Positions 1 through 8,961 are shown, counted from the first letter of the stretch. The stretch is 64,000 nt of DNA from CAYQQJ01 sp964419935 (GCA_964419935.1 CAYQQJ010000017.1:18971-82970); one strand, 5' to 3'. Notes: generated by a model not told the origin, from the letters alone. Made by a program: numbers and translations.

Positions 1-1
1 G

Positions 2-907
2 CAGAATGCGGTCAGTGACGAGGATGATCTTGAGTTTAATCTGGACGAGCTCGATGCAGACAACTTGACCGGAGATTTGACGGTCGAAGAATCTGAAGCC
101 GACGAGTTGAATGTTGATGTCGACGAACCCGAAACGCTCGAGGACGCAGTGGCCTTTGACCTGGGGGCAGCAGACGCTGACTCGGACGATGACAGCCTTG
201 ATCGCGAACTTAATACCGAGATGGATCTTTCGGCACTGGACGACGAGCTTGATGCCATGACATCAGGACTCGATGCCGATCTGGCAGGGTTGGACGCCGA
301 GCTTGATACCGACCTCGGCAGTACAGCAGTGGCGGATACCGTGCCGGAAAGTGAATCACCGTCTGCCGATAGTGCGCCGACGCTGATGGATGAGCCCGAT
401 ATCGATTTCGATGAGCTGGACAATCTGGATCTGGAATCGCTCACAGCTGAAGGTGAAGGCAAGTCCGCAGAGGATACACCGGAAACTACCCCGACCCTGA
501 GCGACGAACATGCTGCTGATGAGCCGCTGGACCTGTCTGGTGGCTTCGATCTGGATGCGGATAGCGTCGGCTCGAATGATTCGGCGGCACCTGCCACAGA
601 TACCCCGGCAGCTGTGGAACAAGTGGAGACAGAAACAGCAGCGGATGAAGATCTGCCCGACCTGGACAATCTGATGAATATGAACGAGTCAGATTTCGAA
701 CTTCACGATATAGATCCGGAGTCCGATGATGACAGTGACCTGGGTTTCCTCAGCGACAGCGATGAAACAGCAACCAAGCTGGATCTTGCTCGGGCATATA
801 TGGATATGGGCGATACCGATGGTGCCAAGGATATTCTCGAAGAAATTATCCACGAAGGCAGCGAAGAGCAGCGCAGCGAGGCGCAGAAGCTGCTAGACCG
901 GGTGTAG
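2..907 (+). CDS. fimV: FimV C-terminal part (5' end outside window)
   Basis: The reading frame is open from the first bases of the window, so only the C-terminal ~300 residues are present. Most of it is very acidic low-complexity sequence (Asp/Glu/Ser/Thr/Ala with recurring DELDAD- and LDADL-type stretches), which is typical of the cytoplasmic region of FimV/HubP polar landmark proteins. The last ~45 residues form the conserved FimV C-terminal TPR-like cap (KLDLARAYMDMGD, then GAKDILEEII, ending LLDRV). FimV organises the cell pole for type IV pili, flagella and chemotaxis, which fits the polar ParA/ParP/chemotaxis genes further along. Position directly before truA is the usual order in Pseudomonas relatives. 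A terminator follows at once. Confidence 0.9.
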   Translation, partial: QNAVSDEDDLEFNLDELDADNLTGDLTVEESEADELNVDVDEPETLEDAVAFDLGAADADSDDDSLDRELNTEMDLSALDDELDAMTSGLDADLAGLDAELDTDLGSTAVADTVPESESPSADSAPTLMDEPDIDFDELDNLDLESLTAEGEGKSAEDTPETTPTLSDEHAADEPLDLSGGFDLDADSVGSNDSAAPATDTPAAVEQVETETAADEDLPDLDNLMNMNESDFELHDIDPESDDDSDLGFLSDSDETATKLDLARAYMDMGDTDGAKDILEEIIHEGSEEQRSEAQKLLDRV

Positions 908-927
908 CGTTCAAGACGTGTTTTTCC

Positions 928-960
928 AAGGCCTTGTATTTCACGTACAAGGCCTTTTTT
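928..960 (+). terminator. Rho-independent terminator after fimV
   Basis: Perfect 11-bp stem (928-938 with 946-956), 7-base loop, running into a T tract at 955-960. It starts 20 bases after the fimV stop codon, so fimV and truA are probably separate transcription units. Confidence 0.85.
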
Positions 961-1018
961 CATTCTGCCGTGACTACCCGAGTTTCAACAATCAATCGAA
1001 CGCCCCACTGAGCTTCCT

Positions 1019-1888
1019 ATGAACACTGAACCCTATGTGTACCGTCGCAATTGTGAATTGAAAGACGGCATGGAATTGCCACCGGGCGTGCGCCGCTATG
1101 CAGCGGCTATCGAGTATAACGGGGCGGAATTCCGCGGCTTCCAGATACAGGCCTCCGCTGCCAATACTGTTCAGGCGGCTCTTCAGATAGCCTTGAGCAA
1201 TATTGCCAATGAGCCTGTGGTGGTGACCTGTGCAGGTCGAACCGATGCGGGCGTGCATGCAACTCAGCAGGTGGTGCATTTCGACACCCTGGCAACGCGG
1301 CCAGACCGCGCCTGGATCGCTGGCACCAACACGCAGCTGCCGGACAGTGTGCGAGTGCGTTGGGTTAAGTCAGTGGGGTTTGATTTTCATGCGCGCTTCA
1401 GCGCGCAGGCGCGCCGCTACCGTTACTTGATTTACTGCAATGACACTCGCCAGGCATTGCTGAACCAGCAACTCACCTGGTGCAAGTACGAATTGGATGT
1501 TGCAGCCATGCTAGAGGGCGCGCGTCATCTGCTAGGAGAACAGGATTTCACATCCTTCCGCGCGACCCAATGTCAGGCGAAAAGTCCGGTGCGGAATTTG
1601 CGCAGCCTGGATATTTATCGGCGTGGCCAGTTGATTGTTCTGGATCTGAAAGCCAACGCGTTTCTGCACCACATGGTGCGCAATATCGTTGGCGTGCTCA
1701 TCGAAGTGGGGCGCGGGGCCAAGCCGGAATCCTGGGTGGCTGACGTGCTCCAGGCCAGGGACCGCAAAGCTGCCGCTGCTACAGCACCGTCCTATGGACT
1801 TTACTTTGTCGGCGTTGATTATCCTGAGCATTTTCAATTGCCGAAGCTGGCGCCTGGACCGGTATTTCTGAACGACGAGATGTGCTGA
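1019..1888 (+). CDS. truA: tRNA pseudouridine(38-40) synthase TruA
   Basis: Isomerises uridines 38-40 in tRNA anticodon arms to pseudouridine. The catalytic motif CAGRTDAGVHA is present with nucleophilic Asp76 (numbered from 1019), and the C-terminal FLHHMVRNIVG motif is conserved. Length 289 aa from the ATG at 1019. An in-frame ATG at 1070 (MELPPGVRRYAAAIEYNG) would give 272 aa, closer to usual TruA lengths, and may be the real start; neither has a convincing ribosome binding site. Its normal neighbour trpF lies 5 kb downstream, with an ABC operon and two structured repeats between them. Confidence 0.93.
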   Translation: MNTEPYVYRRNCELKDGMELPPGVRRYAAAIEYNGAEFRGFQIQASAANTVQAALQIALSNIANEPVVVTCAGRTDAGVHATQQVVHFDTLATRPDRAWIAGTNTQLPDSVRVRWVKSVGFDFHARFSAQARRYRYLIYCNDTRQALLNQQLTWCKYELDVAAMLEGARHLLGEQDFTSFRATQCQAKSPVRNLRSLDIYRRGQLIVLDLKANAFLHHMVRNIVGVLIEVGRGAKPESWVADVLQARDRKAAAATAPSYGLYFVGVDYPEHFQLPKLAPGPVFLNDEMC

Positions 1889-2070
1889 GCCGTCAACTAC
1901 AAGGCAGGGGTCAAGAGTAAAGCTCATTGCTGTCCCATAAACAACGGGCGGAACTCTAGCAAAGCTTTATCTCGAAGCGGGCCGGCGATAACACCGCTCA
2001 AAAAGTTGCGGCAAGAGCCTTCTGAACTCCGAAACTTGAGTATTAAGAGATAGGAGAGTTTGGTAGCGGG

Positions 2071-2187
2071 GAGAGACGTGGATCCGGCATTCACTGCTGT
2101 GACACGCCGTAAATACGTCCATGTAGGCTCGGCGCCAGCATCCATGCTGGCGACGGTCACAACAGCAAACACCGAATCCACGTCCTC
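2071..2187 (-). repeat. Three-way-junction repeat, copy A
   Basis: About 117 bp with imperfect ~32-bp inverted arms (2071-2103 and 2156-2187) enclosing two small hairpins. On the + strand these are TACG-TCCA-TGTA (2114-2125) and CGCCAGCA-TCCA-TGCTGGCG (2133-2152). The main differences between the arms are transitions that become G.U pairs if the minus strand is transcribed. Near-identical copies lie at 21234-21350 and, inverted, at 46202-46317. Strand is given as the one with G.U-tolerant arms. Confidence 0.85.
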
Positions 2188-2232
2188 GGAGTTTGTAGGA
2201 TAGCAATGAGTAAAACTCATAAATATCAGGGC

Positions 2233-2312
2233 CAGCCCACTGATGGAACCGTCGAACCCACGTCTGCTATACTCCGTGACCACGCAGGGAAGTCGACCAT
2301 CAGTGGGGGCTG
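2233..2312. repeat. Inverted repeat with 50-base interior
   Basis: Left arm 2233-2246 and right arm 2297-2312 pair over 14 bp with a 2-base bulge and enclose exactly 50 bases, the same interior length as the element at 6855-6962. The interior contains GTCGAACCCA, similar to the GGTGAACCCA junction at 12753-12762, but lacks clear TCC-loop hairpins. It may be a decayed family member. Confidence 0.5.
2266..2273 (+). promoter_or_regulatory. Possible extended -10 promoter of the ABC operon
   Basis: CTATACT preceded by TG (extended -10 form TGCTATACT, 2265-2273) about 110 bases before the ATPase start. No good -35 hexamer is visible. It lies inside the 2233-2312 inverted repeat, so folding could affect it. 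Weak call. Confidence 0.3.
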
Positions 2313-2381
2313 CTGGTATTGCTGTCTCAACAACACTCTTGCCGCGTCAAAAATAATTATGGATAGCTGCAGCAGGCACTT

Positions 2382-3101
2382 ATGATTCAACTGGACAACA
2401 TTCACAAATTCTATGGTGCGGGCGAGCAGAAGCTGCACGTGCTCAAAGGCATCAATCTGCATATCCGCGAAGGTGAACTGGTGTCTATCATGGGCTCTTC
2501 CGGGTCCGGCAAATCTACCTTGTTAAACATCCTCGGCATTCTGGACCGGCACGACCAAGGCAATTATGTACTTGCCGGGCATGAGATCAAGCTGCTCAAG
2601 GAAAAGGCTGCCGCGCGATTGCGCAATGAATTTATTGGCTTCGTGTTTCAATCCTTCAACCTCCTGCCGTTCAAGAACGCGATGGAGAATGTCGCCCTGC
2701 CGCTTTACTACCAGAACATCAGTCGCAAGGAACGCAACCAGCGCGCGATGCATTATCTGGATATGGTGGGGCTGGGTGACCGCGCTACCCATATGCCGAA
2801 TCAGCTGTCGGGCGGCCAAAAGCAACGAGTGGCCATCGCCAGAGCATTGGTGACACAACCGAAAGTGATTCTCGCGGATGAACCGACTGGTGCATTGGAC
2901 AGTCACACCACCGAAGAAATCATGGGCGTCATCAAGGACGTCAACGCCATGGGCAACACCATCGTTATTGTGACTCATGAGCAGGAAATAGCGGACCAGA
3001 CCGAGCGCACGATTATCCTCAAAGACGGACTCATCGTTTCCCCTGAACATCTATCGGCATCCCGCGACGAGCACACCATTCCGGGTTCGGACTGTGGATA
3101 G
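2382..3101 (+). CDS. MacB/LolD-type ABC transporter ATPase
   Basis: Cytoplasmic ATPase, 239 aa, that would drive the two FtsX-type permeases downstream. Walker A GSSGSGKST is at ~38-46, the Q-loop is in VFQSFNLLPF, the signature is LSGGQKQR, Walker B with D-loop is VILADEPTGALD, and the switch His is in VIVTHE. Such ATPases serve mechanotransmission exporters (MacAB, LolCDE, FtsEX-like). The presence of a periplasmic adaptor gene in the same operon favours a MacAB-like efflux pump over lipoprotein sorting. Its stop overlaps the next start by 8 bases, showing translational coupling. Confidence 0.9.
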   Translation: MIQLDNIHKFYGAGEQKLHVLKGINLHIREGELVSIMGSSGSGKSTLLNILGILDRHDQGNYVLAGHEIKLLKEKAAARLRNEFIGFVFQSFNLLPFKNAMENVALPLYYQNISRKERNQRAMHYLDMVGLGDRATHMPNQLSGGQKQRVAIARALVTQPKVILADEPTGALDSHTTEEIMGVIKDVNAMGNTIVIVTHEQEIADQTERTIILKDGLIVSPEHLSASRDEHTIPGSDCG

Positions 3102-4329
3102 CCTGCAGGAAATATTGTTTACCCTGCGCCAGAACAAGTTGCGCACTCTCCTGACCGCCTTTGGCGTCTTCTGGGGCATATTCATGCTCATATTGCTGCT
3201 CGGCTCTGGCCGCGGTATGCAAAACGGCGCTATCTCTTCCTTTGGTAGTGAATCACTCGACTCCATTTTTGTATGGACGGGCACCACAGCCGTTGCTCAT
3301 AACGGCCTGGGGTTAGGCCGCGCCATCCAGTTCCGCGCCACCGACATTGACGCCATTACCCAACAGATTGAAGGCGTGGAATACGCCTCGGGTGAAAATT
3401 CCATGGGCAAAGGAAGCGTCATGTACAACGGCAAGCGGGGTAATTTTGATGTCTACGGCGTGGATGATCGCTATTTTCTTGTAAAGCACAAGGTACCTTT
3501 CACCAGCGGCCGCAGAACCACTGCACTGGACGAGCAGCAATTCCGCAAGGTGGTGGTGTTGGGCAGTGTGGTCGTGGAGCGCTTGTTTGGCCGCGACGCA
3601 GATCCCATAGGCCAAGCTATCCGGGTAAACAACACCGTGATGACCGTGGTCGGCGTGTTCCACGACAAGGGCAACAACGGGCGCAACTCGGAACGCCTCT
3701 ATATGCCGTACAGCACCTTCAATACAAGTTTTGGTGCTGGCGACAAGGTGCAAACCATATTGATAAAACCCCACGCCGGTGCGGATGGATATCAGGTGGA
3801 AAAGGACGTGGTCGGCCTGCTCAAGCGTCGACATCAGGTAGCGGAAAGCGACCGTCGAGCCATTCAATCTTTCAATATGGCGTTACCTGCCGAGCGGGTG
3901 CAGGGGGCTTTCACCGCTATCAATATGCTCATCTGGTTTGTCGGCCTGGGGACACTTACAGCGGGTATTGTCGGCATCAGCAATATCATGATTATCACGG
4001 TCAAGGAGCGAACCCGGGAAATTGGTATTCGCAAGGCGCTCGGTGCTACGCCTATCACCATTGTACGAACGCTACTGCTCGAGTCTGTGCTGGTTACCAG
4101 CGTGGCCGGTTACGGGGGGCTGGTGCTGGGCGTAGGCCTGGTTGAGCTGATGGCATACGGCTTGGAGGCCACGGGGGCGAACCTTACTTTCTTCAAGCAG
4201 CCCGAAGTGGACTTTCAGGCAGCGGTGACAGCGGTTGTGCTTTTGGTCGGCGTTGGCGCTTTGGCGGGGCTGGTGCCAGCGTTGAAAGCTGCCCGCATTC
4301 TGCCCATCGAAGCCATGCGCGCTGAGTAA
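3094..4329 (+). CDS. MacB-like ABC permease, paralogue 1
   Basis: 411 aa. An N-terminal membrane helix (residues ~18-38, FGVFWGIFMLILLLGSG) is followed by a large MacB_PCD periplasmic domain and three C-terminal helices with the FtsX motif VKERTREIGIRKALGAT. Starts with GTG inside the end of the ATPase gene. Unlike E. coli MacB, the ATPase is a separate protein. A second, related permease follows, so the pump is probably a heterodimer of permeases with a shared ATPase, as in the YknXYZ/MacAB-like groups. The substrate cannot be read from sequence; peptides or macrolide-like compounds are usual for the family. Confidence 0.85.
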   Translation: MDSLQEILFTLRQNKLRTLLTAFGVFWGIFMLILLLGSGRGMQNGAISSFGSESLDSIFVWTGTTAVAHNGLGLGRAIQFRATDIDAITQQIEGVEYASGENSMGKGSVMYNGKRGNFDVYGVDDRYFLVKHKVPFTSGRRTTALDEQQFRKVVVLGSVVVERLFGRDADPIGQAIRVNNTVMTVVGVFHDKGNNGRNSERLYMPYSTFNTSFGAGDKVQTILIKPHAGADGYQVEKDVVGLLKRRHQVAESDRRAIQSFNMALPAERVQGAFTAINMLIWFVGLGTLTAGIVGISNIMIITVKERTREIGIRKALGATPITIVRTLLLESVLVTSVAGYGGLVLGVGLVELMAYGLEATGANLTFFKQPEVDFQAAVTAVVLLVGVGALAGLVPALKAARILPIEAMRAE

Positions 4330-4340
4330 CCGAGGCATTC

Positions 4341-5606
4341 ATGATTATCGATACGGATAAGTGGCGCGAAATCTTCATAACCCTGAAGCAGCACAAGTTA
4401 CGCACAGGGTTGACCGCCTTCGGCGTGTTTTGGGGTATTTTCATGCTCAGCATTTTGCTGGGTGCGGGCAACGGACTGGAGAATGGCATCACAAAAGGCT
4501 TTCCCCAAGTGCCCAACTTCGTGTCCATCTGGTCCGCCAATACAACGCAGCTGCCGTACCGGGGAATGTCCGCGGGCCGATCGGTTCCCCTGCAACCTGA
4601 TGACGTTGACGCCATTAAAGCCAAAATCAGTGAAGTTGCTTTCGTCAAAGGGCAAAACAGTATTGGAGTCTGGGACGGCACCCCGCCTTATGCCGTACAT
4701 GAGGGCAACAACGGCACATTTTTTGTGGAAGGTTCTCACGAAGGCATGGCCAGCATGCACTCACTGGAGGTGGCGGAAGGCCGCTACATCAATAAGATAG
4801 ATACCGACAACCGGCGCAAAGTGGCGGTCATTGGCGCCCGGGTGAAAGAAATTCTTTTTGAACCGGGGGAGGATCCAATTGGTGCGGATATCACCCTCAA
4901 CGGTATCAGCTTTTTGGTGATAGGCACCTTCAAATCGCTTTCCAGTGGCAACCGTGCTCCCGCTGAAGAAAAAATTTATATTCCCAATGACACATTGCGT
5001 CGTGCCTTCAATCAGAATTGGGGAATCGGCGGCATCATAGTGCAACCCAAACCCGGCATTCATGCTCGAGTGGTGGAAGACAAAGTTAAGCAATTACTGG
5101 CGCAGCGGCACCGGGTACACCCGGATGATGTTGGAGTGTTTGGCAGCTTTAACATGCAGAATGAATACGACAAAATCCAGGGACTATTTCTTGGTATTCG
5201 CGTTTTTAGCTGGATAGTGGCCATAGGCACAATAATGGCCGGCGCCATCGGCGTCGGTAATGTCATGTTGATTGTGGTAAAGGAGCGTACGCGGGAGATT
5301 GGCTTGCGCAAGGCGCTGGGCGCCACACCGCGCTCCATCGTTGCCATGATTGTGCAGGAGTCCGTGCTGATCACCATCGTCGCGGGTTACGCCGGCTTGG
5401 TGGTGGGCGTGTTTTTGCTGGAGGGCATTGCCGCACTGCTCGACGCAAGCGGCGGCGATTCAGGCATGTTCGCCAATCCCGAGATTGATTTTCAAACAGG
5501 ATTTATTGCTGTGCTTACCCTGGTTGTGGCGGGCGTGCTCGCAGCATTGCTGCCAGCGGCGAAGGCGGCCGGCGTCGACGCTATCGTTGCCCTGCAGGAT
5601 GAATAA
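4341..5606 (+). CDS. MacB-like ABC permease, paralogue 2
   Basis: 421 aa, same architecture as the preceding permease: N-terminal helix in FGVFWGIFMLSILLGAG, MacB_PCD periplasmic domain, then FtsX helices with VKERTREIGLRKALGAT. Starts 11 bases after the previous stop, with GAGG as ribosome binding site. The two permeases are clearly paralogous (N-terminal LKQHKLRTGLTAFGVFWG against LRQNKLRTLLTAFGVFWG), so an old tandem duplication is likely. Confidence 0.85.
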   Translation: MIIDTDKWREIFITLKQHKLRTGLTAFGVFWGIFMLSILLGAGNGLENGITKGFPQVPNFVSIWSANTTQLPYRGMSAGRSVPLQPDDVDAIKAKISEVAFVKGQNSIGVWDGTPPYAVHEGNNGTFFVEGSHEGMASMHSLEVAEGRYINKIDTDNRRKVAVIGARVKEILFEPGEDPIGADITLNGISFLVIGTFKSLSSGNRAPAEEKIYIPNDTLRRAFNQNWGIGGIIVQPKPGIHARVVEDKVKQLLAQRHRVHPDDVGVFGSFNMQNEYDKIQGLFLGIRVFSWIVAIGTIMAGAIGVGNVMLIVVKERTREIGLRKALGATPRSIVAMIVQESVLITIVAGYAGLVVGVFLLEGIAALLDASGGDSGMFANPEIDFQTGFIAVLTLVVAGVLAALLPAAKAAGVDAIVALQDE

Positions 5607-5674
5607 GTTCGGACCAGAATATTTAATCGTTTTTAGAAAAATTGAACAGGACGGAAACCGCAATAGGAACAGTA

Positions 5675-6748
5675 ATGAAAAAATTTTTTGTATTTGCAGC
5701 TTACGGATTGGTCGCCGCAATATTTATTGGTACGGCAGTATTCCTGTTCAATAAATCCCAGGAAGCGCCCATCATTTATGAAACAGTAGAACCCTTCATC
5801 ACCACTATAGAAAAAAGAGTAGTGGCCACCGGCAACGTGGTGCCGCGCAAGGAAGTCCATGTAACCTCGCAGGTTTCCGGGGTAGTGGACAACCTTAACG
5901 TGCAAGAGGGAGATATTGTCAAACAAGGCGATGTGTTGGCTCGGCTTGCGTTGGTGCCCAACATGGTGGCACTCAATAATGCGGATTCTCAATTACAGGC
6001 GGCGCGTATCAATTTTGAAAATTCGCGCAGTGAACACGAACGGCAAATAGCGCTATTCGAGCGGCAACTGATTTCGGAGTCCGAGTACCGGCAATCTCTC
6101 CTGTCCCTCGACCTTAAGCGAGAGGCTTACCAGGCGGCAGAAAACAATTTCTTGCTGATCCGCGAGGGTTCCACCAAAACATCCGAGAATGTGTCCAACG
6201 TTATCCGCGCCACGGCTGATGGCATGGTACTTCAGGCTCCCCATAAAGAAGGTGCATTCATTGTTGAGGCCAGTACTTTCGGTGCAGGCACCTCCGTTGC
6301 CGTGCTCGCCGATATGGAGGACATGGTTTTTGAGGGGCTGGTGGACGAGGCGGAAATGGGCAAAATCCGCGAAGGCATGGAGCTGACACTGCATGTGGGT
6401 GCGCTGCAAGATGAAACATTCAGCGCCGTGCTGGAACATATTGCCCCCAAAGGTCAAACCGACCAGGGCACTATCAAGTTCCTCATTCGCGCCGCGATTC
6501 AGCTTAACGAGGATGTATTTCTGCGCGCCAATTACAGTGCAAACGCCGACATTGTGCTGGAACGGGCGGAAAACGTGCTGGCGATTGACGAGGGCAACCT
6601 GCTGATCGACGAGACCGGACGCTACGTGGAAGTCGAAGTGGCGCCGCAAACGTTTGAAAAGCGATTGGTTGAAACCGGGTTGTCAGACGGGATCAATATT
6701 GAAATCCGCTCCGGTTTAGATGAAGGCGAAAAGATCAAGCGATTGTGA
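5675..6748 (+). CDS. Periplasmic adaptor (HlyD/MacA family) of the ABC exporter
   Basis: 357 aa from the ATG at 5675, which has an AGGAA site upstream and gives a short cytoplasmic KKF followed by a membrane anchor (FVFAAYGLVAAIFIGTAVFLF). The in-frame TTG at 5642 is less likely. The lipoyl/barrel-sandwich half-motif VTSQVSGVVDNLNVQEGDIVK is clear and is followed by an alpha-hairpin and beta-barrel. It would link the permeases to an outer-membrane TolC-type channel; no TolC gene lies in the window, so a housekeeping TolC is presumably shared. Last gene of the operon. Confidence 0.82.
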   Translation: MKKFFVFAAYGLVAAIFIGTAVFLFNKSQEAPIIYETVEPFITTIEKRVVATGNVVPRKEVHVTSQVSGVVDNLNVQEGDIVKQGDVLARLALVPNMVALNNADSQLQAARINFENSRSEHERQIALFERQLISESEYRQSLLSLDLKREAYQAAENNFLLIREGSTKTSENVSNVIRATADGMVLQAPHKEGAFIVEASTFGAGTSVAVLADMEDMVFEGLVDEAEMGKIREGMELTLHVGALQDETFSAVLEHIAPKGQTDQGTIKFLIRAAIQLNEDVFLRANYSANADIVLERAENVLAIDEGNLLIDETGRYVEVEVAPQTFEKRLVETGLSDGINIEIRSGLDEGEKIKRL

Positions 6749-6854
6749 CGCGCGATCGATGAGTTTGAGTAGTCGGGACAATGCCGATAGCCTTCACACC
6801 CTGTTCAATGGAGTTGTACTTTGTACCCACTTCATTCAGCTGGGGCTCCGACCC

Positions 6855-6962
6855 GTTTGTCATCAGGGGTGGACCTTTTGAAAAGGCATGAACACATCCC
6901 TGTGGCTCTCCCGCGGCATCCCTGCCGCGAGGGTTTCAAAAGGTCCACCCCTGATGACAAAC
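6855..6962 (+). repeat. Three-way-junction element I (perfect 29-bp arms)
   Basis: Perfect 29-bp inverted repeat (6855-6883 and 6934-6962) enclosing 50 bases with two hairpins: CACA-TCCC-TGTG (6893-6904) and CGCGGCA-TCCC-TGCCGCG (6912-6929). Junctions are ..CATGAA before hairpin 1, GCTCTCC between, and AGGG after. There is no T tract, so it is not a standard terminator, although it could end transcription after the ABC operon. The 6749-7084 gap holds nothing else recognisable. Confidence 0.9.
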
Positions 6963-7084
6963 TCTTTTGAGTGCCCTCGATAGGGCGGCGTCTTCGATAA
7001 ACTCGACAATCAAAGTTGGGGGCTTCTAGCCTGTATCTCCCAGCATCTGATAAGATTGCACGTTTTCTCAGCGATCATTTCCCT

Positions 7085-7735
7085 ATGGCACTCAGCACCC
7101 GAGTCAAAATCTGTGGCATTACCCGTGTTGACGATGCCCTCGTGGCGGGCTCAGCCGGGGCCGATGCCATAGGCATCATTTTTTACCCCCGCAGCTCCCG
7201 CTATGTCAGCGACCTGGGCCTCGCGCGGGAAATCGCGCTGGCGGTTGGACCATTTGTTACAACAACGGCGCTTTTCGTGGACCCGGAACAGGCCTGGGTA
7301 GAGCAAGTTCTTGCATCAGTGCCGGTTGGCCTGCTGCAGTTCCACGGCAGTGAATCCGCGTCATTTTGCGAGCAGTTCGGCCGTCCGTACATCAAGGCGT
7401 TGCCCATGAGGCCGGACCTCGATGTGCAGCAGGATATCGCGCGGTACCATGGCGCCAGTGGCATTCTGCTGGATGCCTACAATCCGGCTCAGGCCGGCGG
7501 TACCGGTGAGACATTTGACTGGACCCGGGTGCCAACCGATGCCCACAAGCCGATCATTCTCGCTGGAGGGCTGACGCCAGCCAATGTCGCGGCGGCTGTC
7601 GCCCAGGTCACACCCGCCGGCGTTGATGTGAGCGGCGGGGTGGAGCTATCTGTTGATGGCGAACAACAATACGGCATCAAAGACAGTATTAAAGTGGTGG
7701 ACTTCGTGCGCCGCGCTAAATTTGGAGACGAGTAG
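7085..7735 (+). CDS. trpF: Phosphoribosylanthranilate isomerase
   Basis: Tryptophan pathway: converts N-(5'-phosphoribosyl)anthranilate to the CdRP enol form. 216 aa from the ATG at 7085 (MALSTRVKICGITRVDD), whose VKICGIT start motif carries the catalytic Cys; the later SGGVE and ILAGGL motifs are present. An upstream in-frame TTG at 7016 would add 23 unconserved residues and is rejected. Stop and next start share one base with trpB. Heads a trpF-trpB-trpA-accD-folC cluster that is common in marine gammaproteobacteria. Confidence 0.93.
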   Translation: MALSTRVKICGITRVDDALVAGSAGADAIGIIFYPRSSRYVSDLGLAREIALAVGPFVTTTALFVDPEQAWVEQVLASVPVGLLQFHGSESASFCEQFGRPYIKALPMRPDLDVQQDIARYHGASGILLDAYNPAQAGGTGETFDWTRVPTDAHKPIILAGGLTPANVAAAVAQVTPAGVDVSGGVELSVDGEQQYGIKDSIKVVDFVRRAKFGDE

Positions 7736-8961
7736 TGAGTAAAGTGAAACAGACACCGGTGGTCGACTACAGTGCGATGCCGGACGCGTCCGGTCATTTT
7801 GGCCAGTTTGGCGGCCGCTTTGTGTCCGAAACCCTGATCCACGCTCTGGATGAGCTCAAGGACATTTATTTTCGTCTGAAAGACGATCCGAACTTTCAGG
7901 CCGAGTTTGACAAGGATCTGGCCCACTACGTCGGCCGTCCGTCACCGCTTTATTTTGCCGAGCGCTGGACCCGGGAGCTGGGCGGGGCGCAAATCTATTT
8001 GAAGCGCGAAGATCTCAATCACACGGGCGCCCACAAGGTCAACAACACGATTGGGCAGGCACTGCTGGCGAAATATACCGGCAAAAAGCGGGTTATCGCT
8101 GAAACCGGGGCGGGCCAGCACGGCGTTGCCACGGCGACCGTTGCCGCACGTCTGGGTCTTGAATGTGTGGTGTACATGGGTGCCGAAGACGTCAAACGGC
8201 AGTCCCTCAACGTATATCGTATGAAGCTCTTGGGTGCCCAGGTAATTCCCGTGCATTCGGGCTCGCGCACTCTGAAAGACGCTATGAACGAAGCCATGCG
8301 CGACTGGGTCACCAACGTGGACGACACGTTCTATATCATCGGCACCGTCGCCGGTCCCCATCCCTATCCGCAGCTGGTGCGGGATTTTCAATCCGTTATC
8401 GGCCGGGAAGCGCGGGAACAGTGCCTGGCGATGACCGGCAAGTTGCCCAAGGCGCTGGTGGCCTGCGTTGGTGGCGGTTCCAATGCGATCGGCTTGTTCC
8501 ACCCGTTTCTGGATGATGCTGAGGTTGATATGTATGGCGTGGAAGCCGGTGGCCTTGGGGTGGAGACTGGCCGACATGCCGCGCCACTCAATGACGGTAT
8601 TCCCGGCGTATTGCACGGCAACCGCACCTATCTGATGGAAGACGAAAACGGGCAGATCATCGAAACCCATTCCATTTCCGCCGGCCTGGACTACCCGGGT
8701 GTAGGCCCGGAACACGCCTGGCTCAAGGATATCGGTCGCGTCGAGTATGTTCCCATCAATGATGATGAGGCCATGGCCGCCTTCCGCAAGCTGACGCGCA
8801 ATGAGGGTATAATGCCCGCCCTCGAATCGTCCCACGCGGTCGCCTACGCCGAAAAACTGGCGCCGCGCTTGTCGCCGGAGGACATTATCATCGTGAACTT
8901 GTCCGGGCGCGGCGATAAGGACATTCTCACCGTTGCAGAAATTGACGGCATCAAGGTATGA
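7735..8961 (+). CDS. trpB: Tryptophan synthase beta chain
   Basis: Condenses indole with serine using PLP. 408 aa, GTG start overlapping the trpF stop by one base. PLP lysine is Lys101 in HTGAHKVNN, the phosphate-binding loop is CVGGGSNA, and GQFGGRFVSETL lies near the N-terminus. Ends with an ATGA overlap into trpA, so the alpha and beta subunits of the tunnel complex are translationally coupled. Confidence 0.96.
   Translation: MSKVKQTPVVDYSAMPDASGHFGQFGGRFVSETLIHALDELKDIYFRLKDDPNFQAEFDKDLAHYVGRPSPLYFAERWTRELGGAQIYLKREDLNHTGAHKVNNTIGQALLAKYTGKKRVIAETGAGQHGVATATVAARLGLECVVYMGAEDVKRQSLNVYRMKLLGAQVIPVHSGSRTLKDAMNEAMRDWVTNVDDTFYIIGTVAGPHPYPQLVRDFQSVIGREAREQCLAMTGKLPKALVACVGGGSNAIGLFHPFLDDAEVDMYGVEAGGLGVETGRHAAPLNDGIPGVLHGNRTYLMEDENGQIIETHSISAGLDYPGVGPEHAWLKDIGRVEYVPINDDEAMAAFRKLTRNEGIMPALESSHAVAYAEKLAPRLSPEDIIIVNLSGRGDKDILTVAEIDGIKV

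Noticed and set aside
6855..6962. Ordinary Rho-independent terminator
   Set aside because: No T tract follows the arm, the arms are far longer than usual, and two internal hairpins with matching loops are not explained by termination.
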